NCBI RefSeq assembly: GCF_002915595.1
Contig: NZ_PQGG01000024.1
Coordinates: forward strand, 1-64,000
Reading direction: 5' to 3'
Length of the DNA stretch: 64,000 nt
Origin: Zhongshania marina
GTDB taxonomy: Bacteria > Pseudomonadota > Gammaproteobacteria > Pseudomonadales > Spongiibacteraceae
Made by a program: the position numbers and the translations under genes. This document shows, one piece after another, positions 1 through 7,849 of the stretch; position 1 is the stretch's first letter; each line of letters opens with the position of its first letter. The notes under the pieces are model-generated. The model was not told the DNA's origin. It did not search any database and was given only the letters and a program-made list of their open reading frames with translations.

Positions 1-972
1 ACCCGTGGTGCATTTAGGAAATGACCACTTTCAGGTTGTTTAATTTATTCCCTTCACGTTGGTTGAACCATTGAATTAATGTGAGGGACGCTATCTTTGT
101 CACAATTCTGCGCGAAATACCCTTGAACGATTTTGCATAATTCCGCCGTATCATGAACTGGTCACAAAGTTGTGAAAACAATGTTTCGATCCGCTTTCTG
201 GCTTTACGATATTTAGCCGGAAAGTCTCTAAACTCTTTCTGGTTCTTTCGCATCGGTGTTTGCAAATTGATACAACTTGATGAAAATAAATCTGTTTGCC
301 AAACTCTGCTCAAATACCCTTTATCGCCAATCAAAACACAATTGTTTAACTGGCCTTCAATATCGTTTAGGTAATGGATGTCATGAACCGAAGCCTTTGA
401 TATATCGTACATTTTTAACACGCCACTCGGTGAGCAAACCGCGTGTAACTTATAGCCAAAGTAGCGCATATTTTGTGCTGCACAAAAACCAAAATCTGGC
501 GAGCTAGATTCAAATTCTTGGCAAATTTTACTGCGATTAGATCGACTCATTTTACACACTTCCAATGGCATGCTATCGACAATATTTATATCGTTATCAA
601 CATCTAATCGCGTGACAATAGCGCTTCTGATTTCTTCTAATTTAAAACTCAACCTTCGCGCTCTTCTGTTATAAACGGAGCGCTCAATTTTCCCATTGAT
701 GCACGCAGGCAGCTGTTTGAACAAAAAGTGTTCTGAATCAATGCCCAGTGTTTCAGCTGCAAGACTGAGCGCGAGTAGCTCCTTATCGCTTAGCTTAGGT
801 GTTCTGATTTGATTCAAAAAATTATCGGCTGGCTCAATTTCGTGCAAAAGAGACAGAATTTTGCTATAAACGCTGTGTAAGTTACTCATCTCGTTACCAT
901 TTTTCTCGTAAACTAATGATAACCTCTTTATGAGGGTGAGTAACTTACCTCCTTCCTAAATGCACTACGGGT
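1..972 (-). mobile_element. Complete IS982-family insertion sequence
   Basis: The element is bounded by 20-bp terminal inverted repeats at 1-20 and 953-972 that differ at one position; both ends read ACCCGT(G/A)GTGCATTT inward. It encloses one intact transposase gene on the minus strand. The length of 972 bp is usual for IS982 elements. The left end coincides with base 1 of the window, so the left flank and any target duplication cannot be seen. The sequence just outside the right end is TATATGTG. Confidence 0.88.
14..889 (-). CDS. IS982-family transposase
   Basis: This is a 291-residue DDE transposase, the full size for IS982. It should catalyse cut-and-paste movement of the surrounding element. 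Candidate catalytic residues are Asp105 in NIVDSMPLE, Asp189 in VLIGDKGYLS and Glu235 in KRIETLFSQL, and the last two motifs are typical of the family. The reading frame is open from end to end, so the enzyme may be active. It is the only gene inside the terminal repeats and is transcribed away from the neighbouring OmpA-like gene. Start choice: ATG at 889 is the first in-frame start inside the element. The family call is firm; activity is not shown. Confidence 0.9.
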   Translation of the reverse strand: MSNLHSVYSKILSLLHEIEPADNFLNQIRTPKLSDKELLALSLAAETLGIDSEHFLFKQLPACINGKIERSVYNRRARRLSFKLEEIRSAIVTRLDVDNDINIVDSMPLEVCKMSRSNRSKICQEFESSSPDFGFCAAQNMRYFGYKLHAVCSPSGVLKMYDISKASVHDIHYLNDIEGQLNNCVLIGDKGYLSRVWQTDLFSSSCINLQTPMRKNQKEFRDFPAKYRKARKRIETLFSQLCDQFMIRRNYAKSFKGISRRIVTKIASLTLIQWFNQREGNKLNNLKVVIS

Positions 973-1098
973 TATATGTGAATTATGAAAGCGCATTGAA
1001 TATTTAATGCTGTGAATATTGGCATGTTTTTTTTGATAATAGCTGTGTCATGATTGTCTCAGGACACATAGATTGATGACGAACGAGGGGGTTCACCA

Positions 1099-1767
1099 AT
1101 GAATATTTCTATTAACGTAAGCCGTTGGACTACGCTGCTGGTTGCGGCGGTGTTTGCAACTGCATGTAGTATCGATCCGTATACTGGCGAAGAAAAGACC
1201 AGTAACACGGCTAAGGGTGCTGGCTGGGGTGCCTTAGGTGGTGCCGTATTAGGTGCAGCAGTATCTAGTAAGAGCGATCGCAAAAAAGGTGCTTTGCAGG
1301 GTGCTGTAGCAGGTGCGGCGGCAGGTGGTGGTTACGGTTACTATATGGACCGTCAAGAGGCCAAGCTGCGTGCACGTCTTGAAGGCACTGGTGTAGGTGT
1401 TGAGCGCGTTGGTGACACTATCAAGCTGATCATGCCAGGCAATATTACTTTCGATACCGGCAGTTCAGCTATTAAAGGCGGATTTACTGACGTATTGGAT
1501 AGCGTAGTATTAGTGGCTAAAGAGTTTGATAAAACCTTAATGCAAATTAACGGCTATACCGACTCAACAGGTAGCTTCCAAACTAACCAGTCATTGTCTG
1601 AGCAGCGCGCTGGTAGTGTTGGTCGTTACTTCATGAACCAAGGTGTAGCGGCAAGCCGTATTCGTACCACTGGCTACGGCCCACGTGATCCCGTTGCCGA
1701 CAACAGCACTGCGTCTGGTCGCGAGCAAAACCGTCGTGTAGAAATTGAGATGCTGCCAACTCAGTAA
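1099..1767 (+). CDS. OmpA-family lipoprotein with glycine-zipper segment
   Basis: A 222-residue envelope protein. Residues 1-22 form a signal sequence ending at Cys23 (ATAC), so it is probably a lipoprotein. Residues about 35-80 are rich in Gly and Ala in GAGWGALGGAVLGAA-like spacing, which matches the glycine-zipper 2TM family. The C-terminal half, about 110-220, is an OmpA/MotB peptidoglycan-binding domain with NGYTDSTG, LSEQRA and the closing NRRVEIEM. The architecture resembles E. coli YiaD. The inferred role is linking the outer membrane to peptidoglycan. It is a single gene followed directly by a strong terminator. Confidence 0.88.
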   Translation: MNISINVSRWTTLLVAAVFATACSIDPYTGEEKTSNTAKGAGWGALGGAVLGAAVSSKSDRKKGALQGAVAGAAAGGGYGYYMDRQEAKLRARLEGTGVGVERVGDTIKLIMPGNITFDTGSSAIKGGFTDVLDSVVLVAKEFDKTLMQINGYTDSTGSFQTNQSLSEQRAGSVGRYFMNQGVAASRIRTTGYGPRDPVADNSTASGREQNRRVEIEMLPTQ

Positions 1768-1788
1768 TACATGCAATCAGTTGTAGAG

Positions 1789-1816
1789 GGGCGTCATTAG
1801 TGACGCCCTTTTTTTG
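1789..1816 (+). terminator. Rho-independent terminator of the OmpA-like gene
   Basis: A perfect 8-bp stem, GGGCGTCA at 1789-1796 and TGACGCCC at 1801-1808, closes a TTAG loop and is followed directly by a run of T. It lies 22 bp after the stop codon of the OmpA-like gene. Confidence 0.92.
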
Positions 1817-1847
1817 TCTAAAAAATGCCTAAAAGCGAGGCTAAGAA

Positions 1848-2321
1848 ATGATAAATACTATGTATAGATTGCTGCTTATATGTGTTGCCGCGTCGGTGTT
1901 AGCGGCCTGCGCTGCCTTTAATCCTATTGAAAAGCCGAAGGTGGCCATTACGCATCTTAATATGGCGCCAGGTAATGGCTTTCAGCAAAAGCTGTTGGTC
2001 GGTTTACAACTAGATAATCCAAATGCCTTTGCGGTGAATCTTGGGCGTCTGCGTTACACCCTAGAGCTGCAGGGCCAATCCTTGGCAGGCGGCAGTTTGA
2101 ATGAGGCAATCAGTCTACCTGCAAACGGCCAGACGCAGTTGGTGGTGCCGGTAGAAGTAAATCTGCTTAGTGGGATTGGGGTGTTAAGTAAGATATTGGG
2201 TAATTTGCAGTCAGATCTTGATTACAAACTTAGCCTTACTGCTGCTGTCACCAATTTTGGACTAGGTGATATCACCATTAATAAGGTGGGTAAGGTTGGC
2301 ATGGGGACGTCTGCACCATAA
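1848..2321 (+). CDS. LEA type 2 (WHy-like) lipoprotein
   Basis: A 157-residue predicted lipoprotein. The hydrophobic signal ends in a good lipobox, LAAC, with Cys21 as the lipidated residue. The mature part has the LEA-14/WHy pattern: a beta-rich domain with LQLDNPNAFAVNLGRLRYTL, where the Asn-Pro-Asn is typical, and a second strand set with LPANGQTQLVVPVEV. Bacterial members of this family are small periplasmic or outer-membrane proteins of unknown function, sometimes linked to stress. ATG 1848 is used here; ATG 1860 is an alternative that still leaves a signal peptide. It appears monocistronic. Confidence 0.82.
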   Translation: MINTMYRLLLICVAASVLAACAAFNPIEKPKVAITHLNMAPGNGFQQKLLVGLQLDNPNAFAVNLGRLRYTLELQGQSLAGGSLNEAISLPANGQTQLVVPVEVNLLSGIGVLSKILGNLQSDLDYKLSLTAAVTNFGLGDITINKVGKVGMGTSAP

Positions 2322-2329
2322 AGCAGTTA

Positions 2330-2360
2330 ATGCCTTGTGGCGGGTGCCACCACAAGGCAT
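2330..2360. terminator. Bidirectional hairpin between convergent genes
   Basis: An 11-bp perfect inverted repeat, ATGCCTTGTGG at 2330-2340 and CCACAAGGCAT at 2350-2360, lies between the stop codons of the LEA lipoprotein and the ParA gene. There is no strong T run on either side, so it is called from stem strength and position. Confidence 0.6.
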
Positions 2361-2365
2361 AGGGC

Positions 2366-3166
2366 TTAGGCGCTTTTTGCTGTGGCCTTGCCTTTTGCTT
2401 TGCCCTCTAAGCTGTCGTGAAGGCTCAGAAGCTGCTGGGTCAATTTATGCGACGGCGCATAGTGAATCAGCGGTATTTGCCGGCTGCGAGATTCTTTCAT
2501 TTTTACCGAACTGCTTAAGTACTGATCAAAAATAGGTAGGCCGTCGGCCTTCATATTGTCAATGAGTTGGGTCGGCAAGCTGGCTTGGGCTTGAAACTGA
2601 TTTACCACAATCCCTTCTAATTTGAGCGCGGGATTGTGATCTTCGCGAATTTCTTCGACGGTCTCCATCAAGCCCATAAGTGCGCCCTGAGAAAAGCTAT
2701 CGCAGTCGAAGGGGATGACTAGGGAATCTGCGGCAATTAGCGCTGAGCGGCTGTAAAAATTCAATGCCGGTGGCGTATCAATGTAGATATGCTCGTATTC
2801 TGTCTGGAGTTTGTTTAGCGCATCGCGGAGTTTGTAAATCTTGTGGCGAGTTTCTAGCTCCCGCTCGATTACCGCCAGCTCCGGGTGGGAGGGCATTAAA
2901 TACAGGTTTTCAAACTCGGTTTCGTAGATGCAGTCGCTAGCTTCTTTGCTCTTGCCGAACAGGGAAAGTTTCTGTTTAAAAAAGTCGGCGGCATTATCTT
3001 CTAGGTCGCGAAACTGGGGGCCAATGAGATACTCGCTGCTATTACCTTGAATATCTAAGTCGATTAGCAGGGTTTTATGCCCCTTCCATGCGCTAATTGC
3101 GGCCAAATTACAGCTAATGCTCGTTTTACCGACGCCGCCTTTTTGATTGAAAATAACCCGCTTCAT
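2366..3166 (-). CDS. Orphan ParA-family ATPase
   Basis: A 266-residue deviant-Walker P-loop ATPase of the ParA/MinD superfamily. The signature is at residues 9-16, KGGVGKTS, with the first Lys typical of ParA dimers. Further motifs are LIDLDIQGNSS (Walker A') and YIDTPPALNF (Walker B). No ParB-like gene or parS-like cluster is adjacent, so this is not an ordinary par locus. Such stand-alone ParA proteins position protein complexes or plasmids in other systems. It is flanked by convergent and unrelated genes and seems to be its own transcription unit. Family assignment is firm; cargo is unknown. Confidence 0.88.
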   Translation of the reverse strand: MKRVIFNQKGGVGKTSISCNLAAISAWKGHKTLLIDLDIQGNSSEYLIGPQFRDLEDNAADFFKQKLSLFGKSKEASDCIYETEFENLYLMPSHPELAVIERELETRHKIYKLRDALNKLQTEYEHIYIDTPPALNFYSRSALIAADSLVIPFDCDSFSQGALMGLMETVEEIREDHNPALKLEGIVVNQFQAQASLPTQLIDNMKADGLPIFDQYLSSSVKMKESRSRQIPLIHYAPSHKLTQQLLSLHDSLEGKAKGKATAKSA

Positions 3167-3275
3167 AGCTCTGCCCTGACGAAGTGTTTTTGGGAAAAGG
3201 CAATCCTAGCAGCTCTCGTGCCAAGGTGCTATGGCCGCTCGTGCCGCGGCCTGATGGGGGAGGGGAGCAGGGTGT

Positions 3276-3533
3276 TTAGCTGTCCTTTTTACCAATCCAT
3301 TCGCCGGTGCGCAGCACGCCAAATAGTAATACCACCACGTAGCCTTCCAGTGGATTTGCGTATTCGCGGTGAATGTCTTTGCGGAAAACAATGCATTCTA
3401 GGACGTGGGCGCTAAGAATGCCGAGGCCGCCCCATGTTAGCCAGTAGCTGTTCTCACCAAGTAATGGAAATGCGAAGTTGACGGCAAAGGCAAGCCAAAA
3501 TAAGAGTTGGGCAATCTTTAAAATCGTCATCAT
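3276..3533 (-). CDS. DUF1145 small membrane protein (YhhL-like)
   Basis: About 85 residues if translation starts at the tandem ATG codons at 3533/3530; an upstream in-frame start at 3599 would add a poorly hydrophobic extension and was not preferred. The protein has about three hydrophobic segments, with LLFWLAFAVNFAFPL near the N-terminus, WGGLGILSAHVLECIVF in the middle, and YVVVLLFGVL near the C-terminus. The spacing and length match DUF1145, which includes E. coli YhhL. Function of the family is unknown. It stands alone between the ParA gene and riboflavin synthase. Confidence 0.7.
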   Translation of the reverse strand: MMTILKIAQLLFWLAFAVNFAFPLLGENSYWLTWGGLGILSAHVLECIVFRKDIHREYANPLEGYVVVLLFGVLRTGEWIGKKDS

Positions 3534-3655
3534 AAATCTTGAGCTCTTCGTTATTATTCTAAGTGCAAGCATAATGCAGTATTGATTTGGGGCCTTCAAG
3601 TACTGTTACAATCTTGTCACTTTAATTTTTCTTAGCCAATAGAGACATCCAATAT

Positions 3656-4270
3656 ATGTATACGGGAATTGTGCATGGCGCTTATCCGCTAGCGAAAGTG
3701 GTACGCAAACCTGGCCTGCACCAGCTATTTATAGACCTACCCACCGAGCTGCTTGAGGATTTAGTGATTGGCGCCAGTGTTGGTTTAGATGGCGTTTGTA
3801 TGACGGTGACTAGCATAGACGGTGCGCGGGTATCCTTTGACGCCATGCAAGAAACCCTGTCCTTAACAACCCTAGGTCAATTGAATGACGGTGATAGGGT
3901 GAATGTAGAGCGTTCAGCGAAGCAGGGGGCTGAGATTGGTGGTCACAATATTTCTGGTCACGTAGATGGCTGCGCTGAAATTATTGGCATTGAAACCACC
4001 GAGAATAACTGCACGCTGCGATTTCGCTTGCCCCAAAATTTGAGCAAATATGTATTTAAGAAGGGCTTTATAGGAGTCTGCGGTTGTAGTTTGACGGTGG
4101 CGGACTACCAGCGAGAAGCGGCTGAATTTACGGTGTGCCTAATTCCAGAAACCTTACGTGTGACTAATTTTGCAAAAATGCAGCTTGGTGATCGGGTAAA
4201 TATTGAGGTGGACCGGCAAACCCAGGTAATTGTTGATACCGTCGAGCGGGTCTTGGCAGAGCGAGGATAG
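3656..4270 (+). CDS. ribE: Riboflavin synthase, alpha subunit
   Basis: A 204-residue enzyme expected to convert two 6,7-dimethyl-8-ribityllumazine molecules into riboflavin plus the pyrimidinedione. It has the two tandem lumazine-binding barrels of the family. The first carries MYTGIV, LDGVCMTV, METLSLTTL-type residues and GGHNISGHVDG. The second has KGFIGVCGCSLTV and LIPETLRVTNF, close to the E. coli protein. The second barrel has Cys-Gly-Cys where Asp-Gly-Ile/Val is usual. No other rib genes and no FMN riboswitch-like leader adjoin it, so it may be a second copy or an isolated rib gene. Length matches the E. coli type (213). Confidence 0.88.
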   Translation: MYTGIVHGAYPLAKVVRKPGLHQLFIDLPTELLEDLVIGASVGLDGVCMTVTSIDGARVSFDAMQETLSLTTLGQLNDGDRVNVERSAKQGAEIGGHNISGHVDGCAEIIGIETTENNCTLRFRLPQNLSKYVFKKGFIGVCGCSLTVADYQREAAEFTVCLIPETLRVTNFAKMQLGDRVNIEVDRQTQVIVDTVERVLAERG

Positions 4271-4277
4271 GGGAGGT

Positions 4278-4302
4278 GGCCCCAGAACTATGTTCTGGGG
4301 CC
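4278..4302. terminator. Bidirectional terminator between ribE and flavin oxidoreductase
   Basis: An 11-bp perfect stem, GGCCCCAGAAC at 4278-4288 and GTTCTGGGGCC at 4292-4302, with loop TAT, sits between two convergent stop codons. No clear T run follows, but the stem is very strong. Confidence 0.72.
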
Positions 4303-4310
4303 AAGCGGGA

Positions 4311-5441
4311 TTAAGAGTCCTGCGGCATCAAATTATTGACTCGATCCAGAGCATCAACGTATTCGGTCACCAAGCGGAATATCACGGCGCGGGTTGATTC
4401 AACGTGGTTGATTTGCCCTACAACTTGACCAACAGGATTGAAGGCCACTTTCTGGCAGTCACCCACGGAGGCGTAGCGCGATGTGCGGCGTATGCCGTCG
4501 CCACTTACCATGCCTTGTAGTGGCATGCCCAGCGGGCTTGGCGCGTCAGGCCGCTCCCATGCTTCGGTCCATTCGTTTTTCAGCATACGACAGGTTTTGC
4601 CGGTCCATGAACGTGAACGCACGGTATCTTCGCTAGAGGCCTTAAGCAGGGATTCTTTTTGTGCGGGCTCCGCATGCGCTTCTTCTACTGTTAACCACAA
4701 AGAGCCCGTCCACACGCCAGCGCAGCCCATGCTCATTGCCGCCAACATTTGCTGGCCATTGCCGATACCGCCAGCGGCCAAAACCGGAACTGGCGCAGCG
4801 GCGGCAACCGCTTGGGGCCATAACACCACAGAGCCAACATCGCCGGCGTGACCACCACCTTCGCCACCTTGAGCAACAATAAAGTCTAGGCCGGCTTCTT
4901 TGTGTGCTTTGGCCTGTTTAACACGGCCGCAGAGTGCGCCCACTAAACGCCCACTGTCTTGAATCATTTTTACCTTATCTGCAGGTGGTGTACCCAGGGC
5001 GTTGGCGATGAGTTTACACTTGGGGCGAGTGAGGGCCTCCATTAAAAGCGGTGTTGCGGTCGCTTCGGTCCAGCCGAGCAAGCCCATGCTTTTTGTGCCG
5101 TCTGGCCATTCAGGAACGCCGGCGTCTGCTAATAATTTTTGTGCAAAGTCGATATGCTCCTGTGGCACCATCTTCCACAATTCTTTTTCTAGGTCTTCTG
5201 GGCTCATATCGCCCATGCCTTCGTATTTTTGTGGAATAACGATGTCTACGCCGTAGGGAAGGTCGCCAATATGCTCGTCGATCCAGTCTAGTTCGGCTTT
5301 TAGCTCTTCGGGAGAGAAGCCAACCGCGCCCAATACACCAATACCGCCGGCTTTGCTGACGGCAACGACGACGTCACGGCAGTGTGTGAACGCAAAAATG
5401 GGATATTCAATGCCGAGCTTTTTACATATTTCGGTATACAT
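4311..5441 (-). CDS. NAD(P)H-dependent flavin oxidoreductase (nitronate monooxygenase family)
   Basis: A 376-residue FMN-dependent TIM-barrel protein of the 2-nitropropane dioxygenase family. It begins with the family pattern for binding FMN near a substrate pocket (LGIEYPIFAFTHCRDVVVAVSKAGGIGVLG region). It also carries AQGGEGGGHAGDVGS, which includes the active-site His, and PVLAAGGIGNGQQM, the phosphate-binding loop. Members oxidise alkyl nitronates or act as NADH:quinone reductases; the substrate cannot be told from sequence. ATG 5441 has AGAGG upstream at proper spacing. It is a single gene. A second, more distant family member lies at 39096-40082. Confidence 0.85.
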   Translation of the reverse strand: MYTEICKKLGIEYPIFAFTHCRDVVVAVSKAGGIGVLGAVGFSPEELKAELDWIDEHIGDLPYGVDIVIPQKYEGMGDMSPEDLEKELWKMVPQEHIDFAQKLLADAGVPEWPDGTKSMGLLGWTEATATPLLMEALTRPKCKLIANALGTPPADKVKMIQDSGRLVGALCGRVKQAKAHKEAGLDFIVAQGGEGGGHAGDVGSVVLWPQAVAAAAPVPVLAAGGIGNGQQMLAAMSMGCAGVWTGSLWLTVEEAHAEPAQKESLLKASSEDTVRSRSWTGKTCRMLKNEWTEAWERPDAPSPLGMPLQGMVSGDGIRRTSRYASVGDCQKVAFNPVGQVVGQINHVESTRAVIFRLVTEYVDALDRVNNLMPQDS

Positions 5442-5495
5442 TTTGGGGCCTCTGACTAATTGCGGCGCGGAACACAGGGCGCCATGAGTTTACGT

Positions 5496-5571
5496 GATCA
5501 GTATTGCGGACACCCTCAGTGCCGACAATGGCGTAAGTAATCAATCGCCATTGACTAAAAAGATCAGTATT
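5496..5571. repeat. 10-bp direct repeat upstream of ydcH-like gene
   Basis: GATCAGTATT occurs at 5496-5505 and again at 5562-5571, 66 bp apart, in the 228-bp gap between two divergent genes. Between them is an imperfect hairpin, AATGGCG at 5527-5533 with CGCCATT further on. It could be regulatory, but no regulator is recognised. Confidence 0.4.
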
Positions 5572-5669
5572 CTTTATGTAAAGTGGTCTTTAGGCTTGTG
5601 TGTTTAGGCCACGCAGAGTAAAAAGTGCAATGAATTTTCGTAAATCCCTTATAGGAATTTAGCTTCAAA

Positions 5670-5870
5670 ATGGACAGAATTCCCTCTGCAAGTGCACGTA
5701 TTTTGCTATTACAAATTCGTCACCGTGCTCTGGATACGGAAATAACTGAGCTGGCTTTGAATCCTTACCAAAATCAGCTCTTGTTGCAGCGTTTGAAGAA
5801 AGAAAAGCTGCGCATAAAGGATGAGATAGAGTGGCTAAAAGACGATTTAATTCCTGACCTAGACGCCTAG
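5670..5870 (+). CDS. YdcH/DUF465 family small protein
   Basis: A 66-residue, highly charged, helical protein. The pattern RHRALDTEITELA followed by LLLQRLKKEKLRIKDEIEWL matches DUF465 (YdcH), small coiled-coil proteins common in proteobacteria with no established biochemical role. It has no signal sequence and no Cys. It is followed 10 bp after the stop by a long hairpin, which suggests a short dedicated transcript. Confidence 0.8.
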   Translation: MDRIPSASARILLLQIRHRALDTEITELALNPYQNQLLLQRLKKEKLRIKDEIEWLKDDLIPDLDA

Positions 5871-5880
5871 GGTCGGTCTA

Positions 5881-5920
5881 GCAGCGTGTTGCGTGAGAAA
5901 TATCTCACACAACACGCTGC
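5881..5920 (+). terminator. Long hairpin after ydcH-like gene
   Basis: A nearly perfect 18-bp stem with loop AATA: GCAGCGTGTTG at 5881-5891 pairs with CAACACGCTGC at 5910-5920, and TGAGA pairs with TCTCA inside it, with one C-A mismatch between the two blocks. No T run follows, so it may act as a transcript 3' end by RNA stability rather than as a classic terminator. Confidence 0.6.
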
Positions 5921-6027
5921 TATTGTCTGCTTCTACTTATTCAGGAAGCGCCCATAATAGGCATCGTCAGGAAGACTTCAGCATTCAACGGATTGGGTGC
6001 GACATAGGATGTCAAAATTTATTAAAA

Positions 6028-6056
6028 AGCCGGAGCGGATGCTCCGGCTTTTTTTT
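6028..6056 (+). terminator. Rho-independent terminator
   Basis: A perfect stem, AAGCCGGAGC at 6028-6037 and GCTCCGGCTT at 6041-6050, loop GGA/GGAT, continues into a run of T to 6056. It lies in the 276-bp gap between the ydcH-like gene and cmoM. The nearest upstream gene on this strand is the ydcH-like gene, so an unannotated short transcript could end here. Confidence 0.88.
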
Positions 6057-6146
6057 GCATTGAGCTTTTGCTCCGCCTTGCTTAAGCTGCGGCCTCTTTG
6101 AGTAATCCTTTCATGCAGTCCTTATTTATGGTCGCAGGTTTAAAGA

Positions 6147-6926
6147 ATGACAGATCGTAACTTTGACGGTATTGCTGCGCGCTTTAAAAAGAATATCTAC
6201 GGAAACGCGAAAGGCGAGTTGCGCTTGGCACTGTGCTGGCGTGAACTTGCCGACAAATTGCCCGCGCTAGGTGATGGGCAGGTATTGTCGGTATGGGACG
6301 CGGGTGGCGGTCTGGGGCAGATGAGCATTCGCCTTGCCGCCCAAGGTCATACAGTGCTGCTCAATGATATTTCCGCAGAGATGTTAGACGTAGCGCGTAG
6401 CGATGCTGCTCAAGCGGGCTTAACGTCGCAGCTAAATATACGCCATGCCGCTATTCAGGAGCTTACCGCCCAACAGTGCAATCAGCAGGCCTTTGACCTT
6501 GTGCTTTGCCACGCGGTATTAGAATGGGTTGCCGATCCAGAGCAGGTAATTGAGGCCTTAGTCGCAGGAATGCGGCCTGGGGCTCATTTGTCGCTGATGT
6601 TTTATAATCTCAATGCGCTAATTTTAAGCAATATGGCCAAGGGCAATTTGTATAAATTGCGGGATAGGGATTTTGCTGGGCACCCGGGTGGTCTTACGCC
6701 TCCCTCGCCCCGTCAGCCTCAGCAGATTATTACCTTCTTGCAGCAGGCGGGTTTGGAGGTAGTGGCTAAGCGCGGTATTCGTTTGGTTTACGATTTAATG
6801 CCGAGGGCGGTGCGGGCTGAGCGCAGCCTCGATGACGTGCTAGCTCTTGAGTGGCAGTACGGCGCAGATGAACCTTTTTGGTCGCTGGGGCGCTATGTGC
6901 ATCTGCTGTGCCGTTTGCCGGAGTAA
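6147..6926 (+). CDS. cmoM: tRNA 5-carboxymethoxyuridine methyltransferase CmoM
   Basis: A 259-residue class I SAM-dependent methyltransferase. It is expected to methylate cmo5U34 of certain tRNAs to the methyl ester. It opens with the hallmark DRNFDGIAARFKKNIYG, close to E. coli CmoM (SmtA). Motif I is DAGGGLG at residues 51-57 and the acidic strand-2 motif is LLNDIS. HAVLEWVADP and LSLMFYN, also conserved with the E. coli enzyme, follow. The length equals the E. coli protein (about 260). The gene is a single unit converging on the Mpo1-like gene with only 3 bp between stops. Confidence 0.93.
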   Translation: MTDRNFDGIAARFKKNIYGNAKGELRLALCWRELADKLPALGDGQVLSVWDAGGGLGQMSIRLAAQGHTVLLNDISAEMLDVARSDAAQAGLTSQLNIRHAAIQELTAQQCNQQAFDLVLCHAVLEWVADPEQVIEALVAGMRPGAHLSLMFYNLNALILSNMAKGNLYKLRDRDFAGHPGGLTPPSPRQPQQIITFLQQAGLEVVAKRGIRLVYDLMPRAVRAERSLDDVLALEWQYGADEPFWSLGRYVHLLCRLPE

Positions 6927-6929
6927 CGC

Positions 6930-7391
6930 CTAGTTATTGCGAAAGCGAATACCGAGTTTGTCGTAAACTGCACCAAGAATCCAAAGTGGCCCAATCAATA
7001 AAAATAAAACATCGGTAAAGAATGATGGCTTTTGGGCCTCTTCTTTGTGGCCAACAAATTGAAAAAACCAAGCGATAATCCAAATCGCGGCGGCGGGAAT
7101 CCACATAGGAAATGCCACAAAGCTTTGATACGCCATAATGCCGGCGGCAATTAAAATCACAAAAGGCAGCATGCCAAGCGCGAGTCGCCCTGACAGATAG
7201 CCGTAAAAAAACATCGCGCCAATTAAAATAAGCTGCCCAAGGTTGACCTGCGTGGCGGGAATTTGCACCAGCCAAAGTAGCGCGACAGTACACACGGCAA
7301 TGGCCGGCACACACCAATAATGGATGCGTTTATTGCGTGGATTTTGGTGAGATGCGCTATATTCGTCTAGCCATTGGGTCAGGGTGCGCAC
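6930..7391 (-). CDS. Mpo1/DUF962 membrane protein
   Basis: A 153-residue integral membrane protein of the Mpo1 (YGL010w) family. Family hallmarks are YSASHQNPRNKRIHYWCVP near the N-terminus, with His15 and His24, and QFVGHKEEAQKPSFF, with His115. These histidines correspond to the metal-binding set of the yeast enzyme, a 2-hydroxy fatty acid dioxygenase. Four hydrophobic stretches lie between and after them. A lipid alpha-oxidation role is inferred from the family. Its stop codon is 3 bp from that of cmoM on the other strand. Confidence 0.85.
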   Translation of the reverse strand: MRTLTQWLDEYSASHQNPRNKRIHYWCVPAIAVCTVALLWLVQIPATQVNLGQLILIGAMFFYGYLSGRLALGMLPFVILIAAGIMAYQSFVAFPMWIPAAAIWIIAWFFQFVGHKEEAQKPSFFTDVLFLLIGPLWILGAVYDKLGIRFRNN

Positions 7392-7480
7392 AGGTATTCT
7401 CCGCTGTTATTTTAAAAATCTTACGCTAAGCGATGTGCGCAGATGGGTCAATGACTTGGCTGACATGGACACATGGCCAT

Positions 7481-7849
7481 TTAGGTCAGGTCTATGCGGA
7501 TAAACGCGCGGGTTTTCTTGCGGCCGCCTAGGGTTGCCCCCACGTCTAGAAGACGCATTTGCAGGCCGTATTTTTTAACAAGTTGGCGGTGGGCTAGTTT
7601 GCTTTCTGCCTCGTCAATTAAATAGGCATTGCCGTTGACGTTGTCACCAAGCGGTTTACCTGTGACGGTGCAGGGAGCGATTTTACATTCGCTAAAATTG
7701 CGTACTCGTTTGACCTTGCCCGCTTGGCCAGCAGAAAAAATATAGAGTGTTTTGGCATCGCCAGCACACCAAACAGGGGTCGCAACAAAACTGCCGTCGC
7801 GTTTCTTGGTGCTAAATAAAATATAGCTGGCTTGGTGTAAAGAGCTCAT
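7481..7849 (-). CDS. PPOX-class flavin/F420 oxidoreductase-like protein
   Basis: A 122-residue split-barrel protein of the pyridoxamine 5'-phosphate oxidase superfamily. It starts with a strand pattern SYILFSTKKRDGSFVATPVWCAG, which is the N-terminal cofactor-binding region of small PPOX proteins, followed by LYIFSAGQAGKVKRVR and NFSECKIAPCTVTGK. Members bind flavin or F420 and reduce varied substrates; gammaproteobacteria usually lack F420, so FMN or heme handling is more likely here. It is a single gene. Confidence 0.72.
   Translation of the reverse strand: MSSLHQASYILFSTKKRDGSFVATPVWCAGDAKTLYIFSAGQAGKVKRVRNFSECKIAPCTVTGKPLGDNVNGNAYLIDEAESKLAHRQLVKKYGLQMRLLDVGATLGGRKKTRAFIRIDLT

Noticed and set aside
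153-507. Open frames on the plus strand across the transposase
   Set aside because: They are shadows of the transposase gene, with no protein character and no ribosome site.
3600-3655. FMN riboswitch ahead of riboflavin synthase
   Set aside because: Only 56 bases separate it from the DUF1145 region and no conserved RFN element segments are present.
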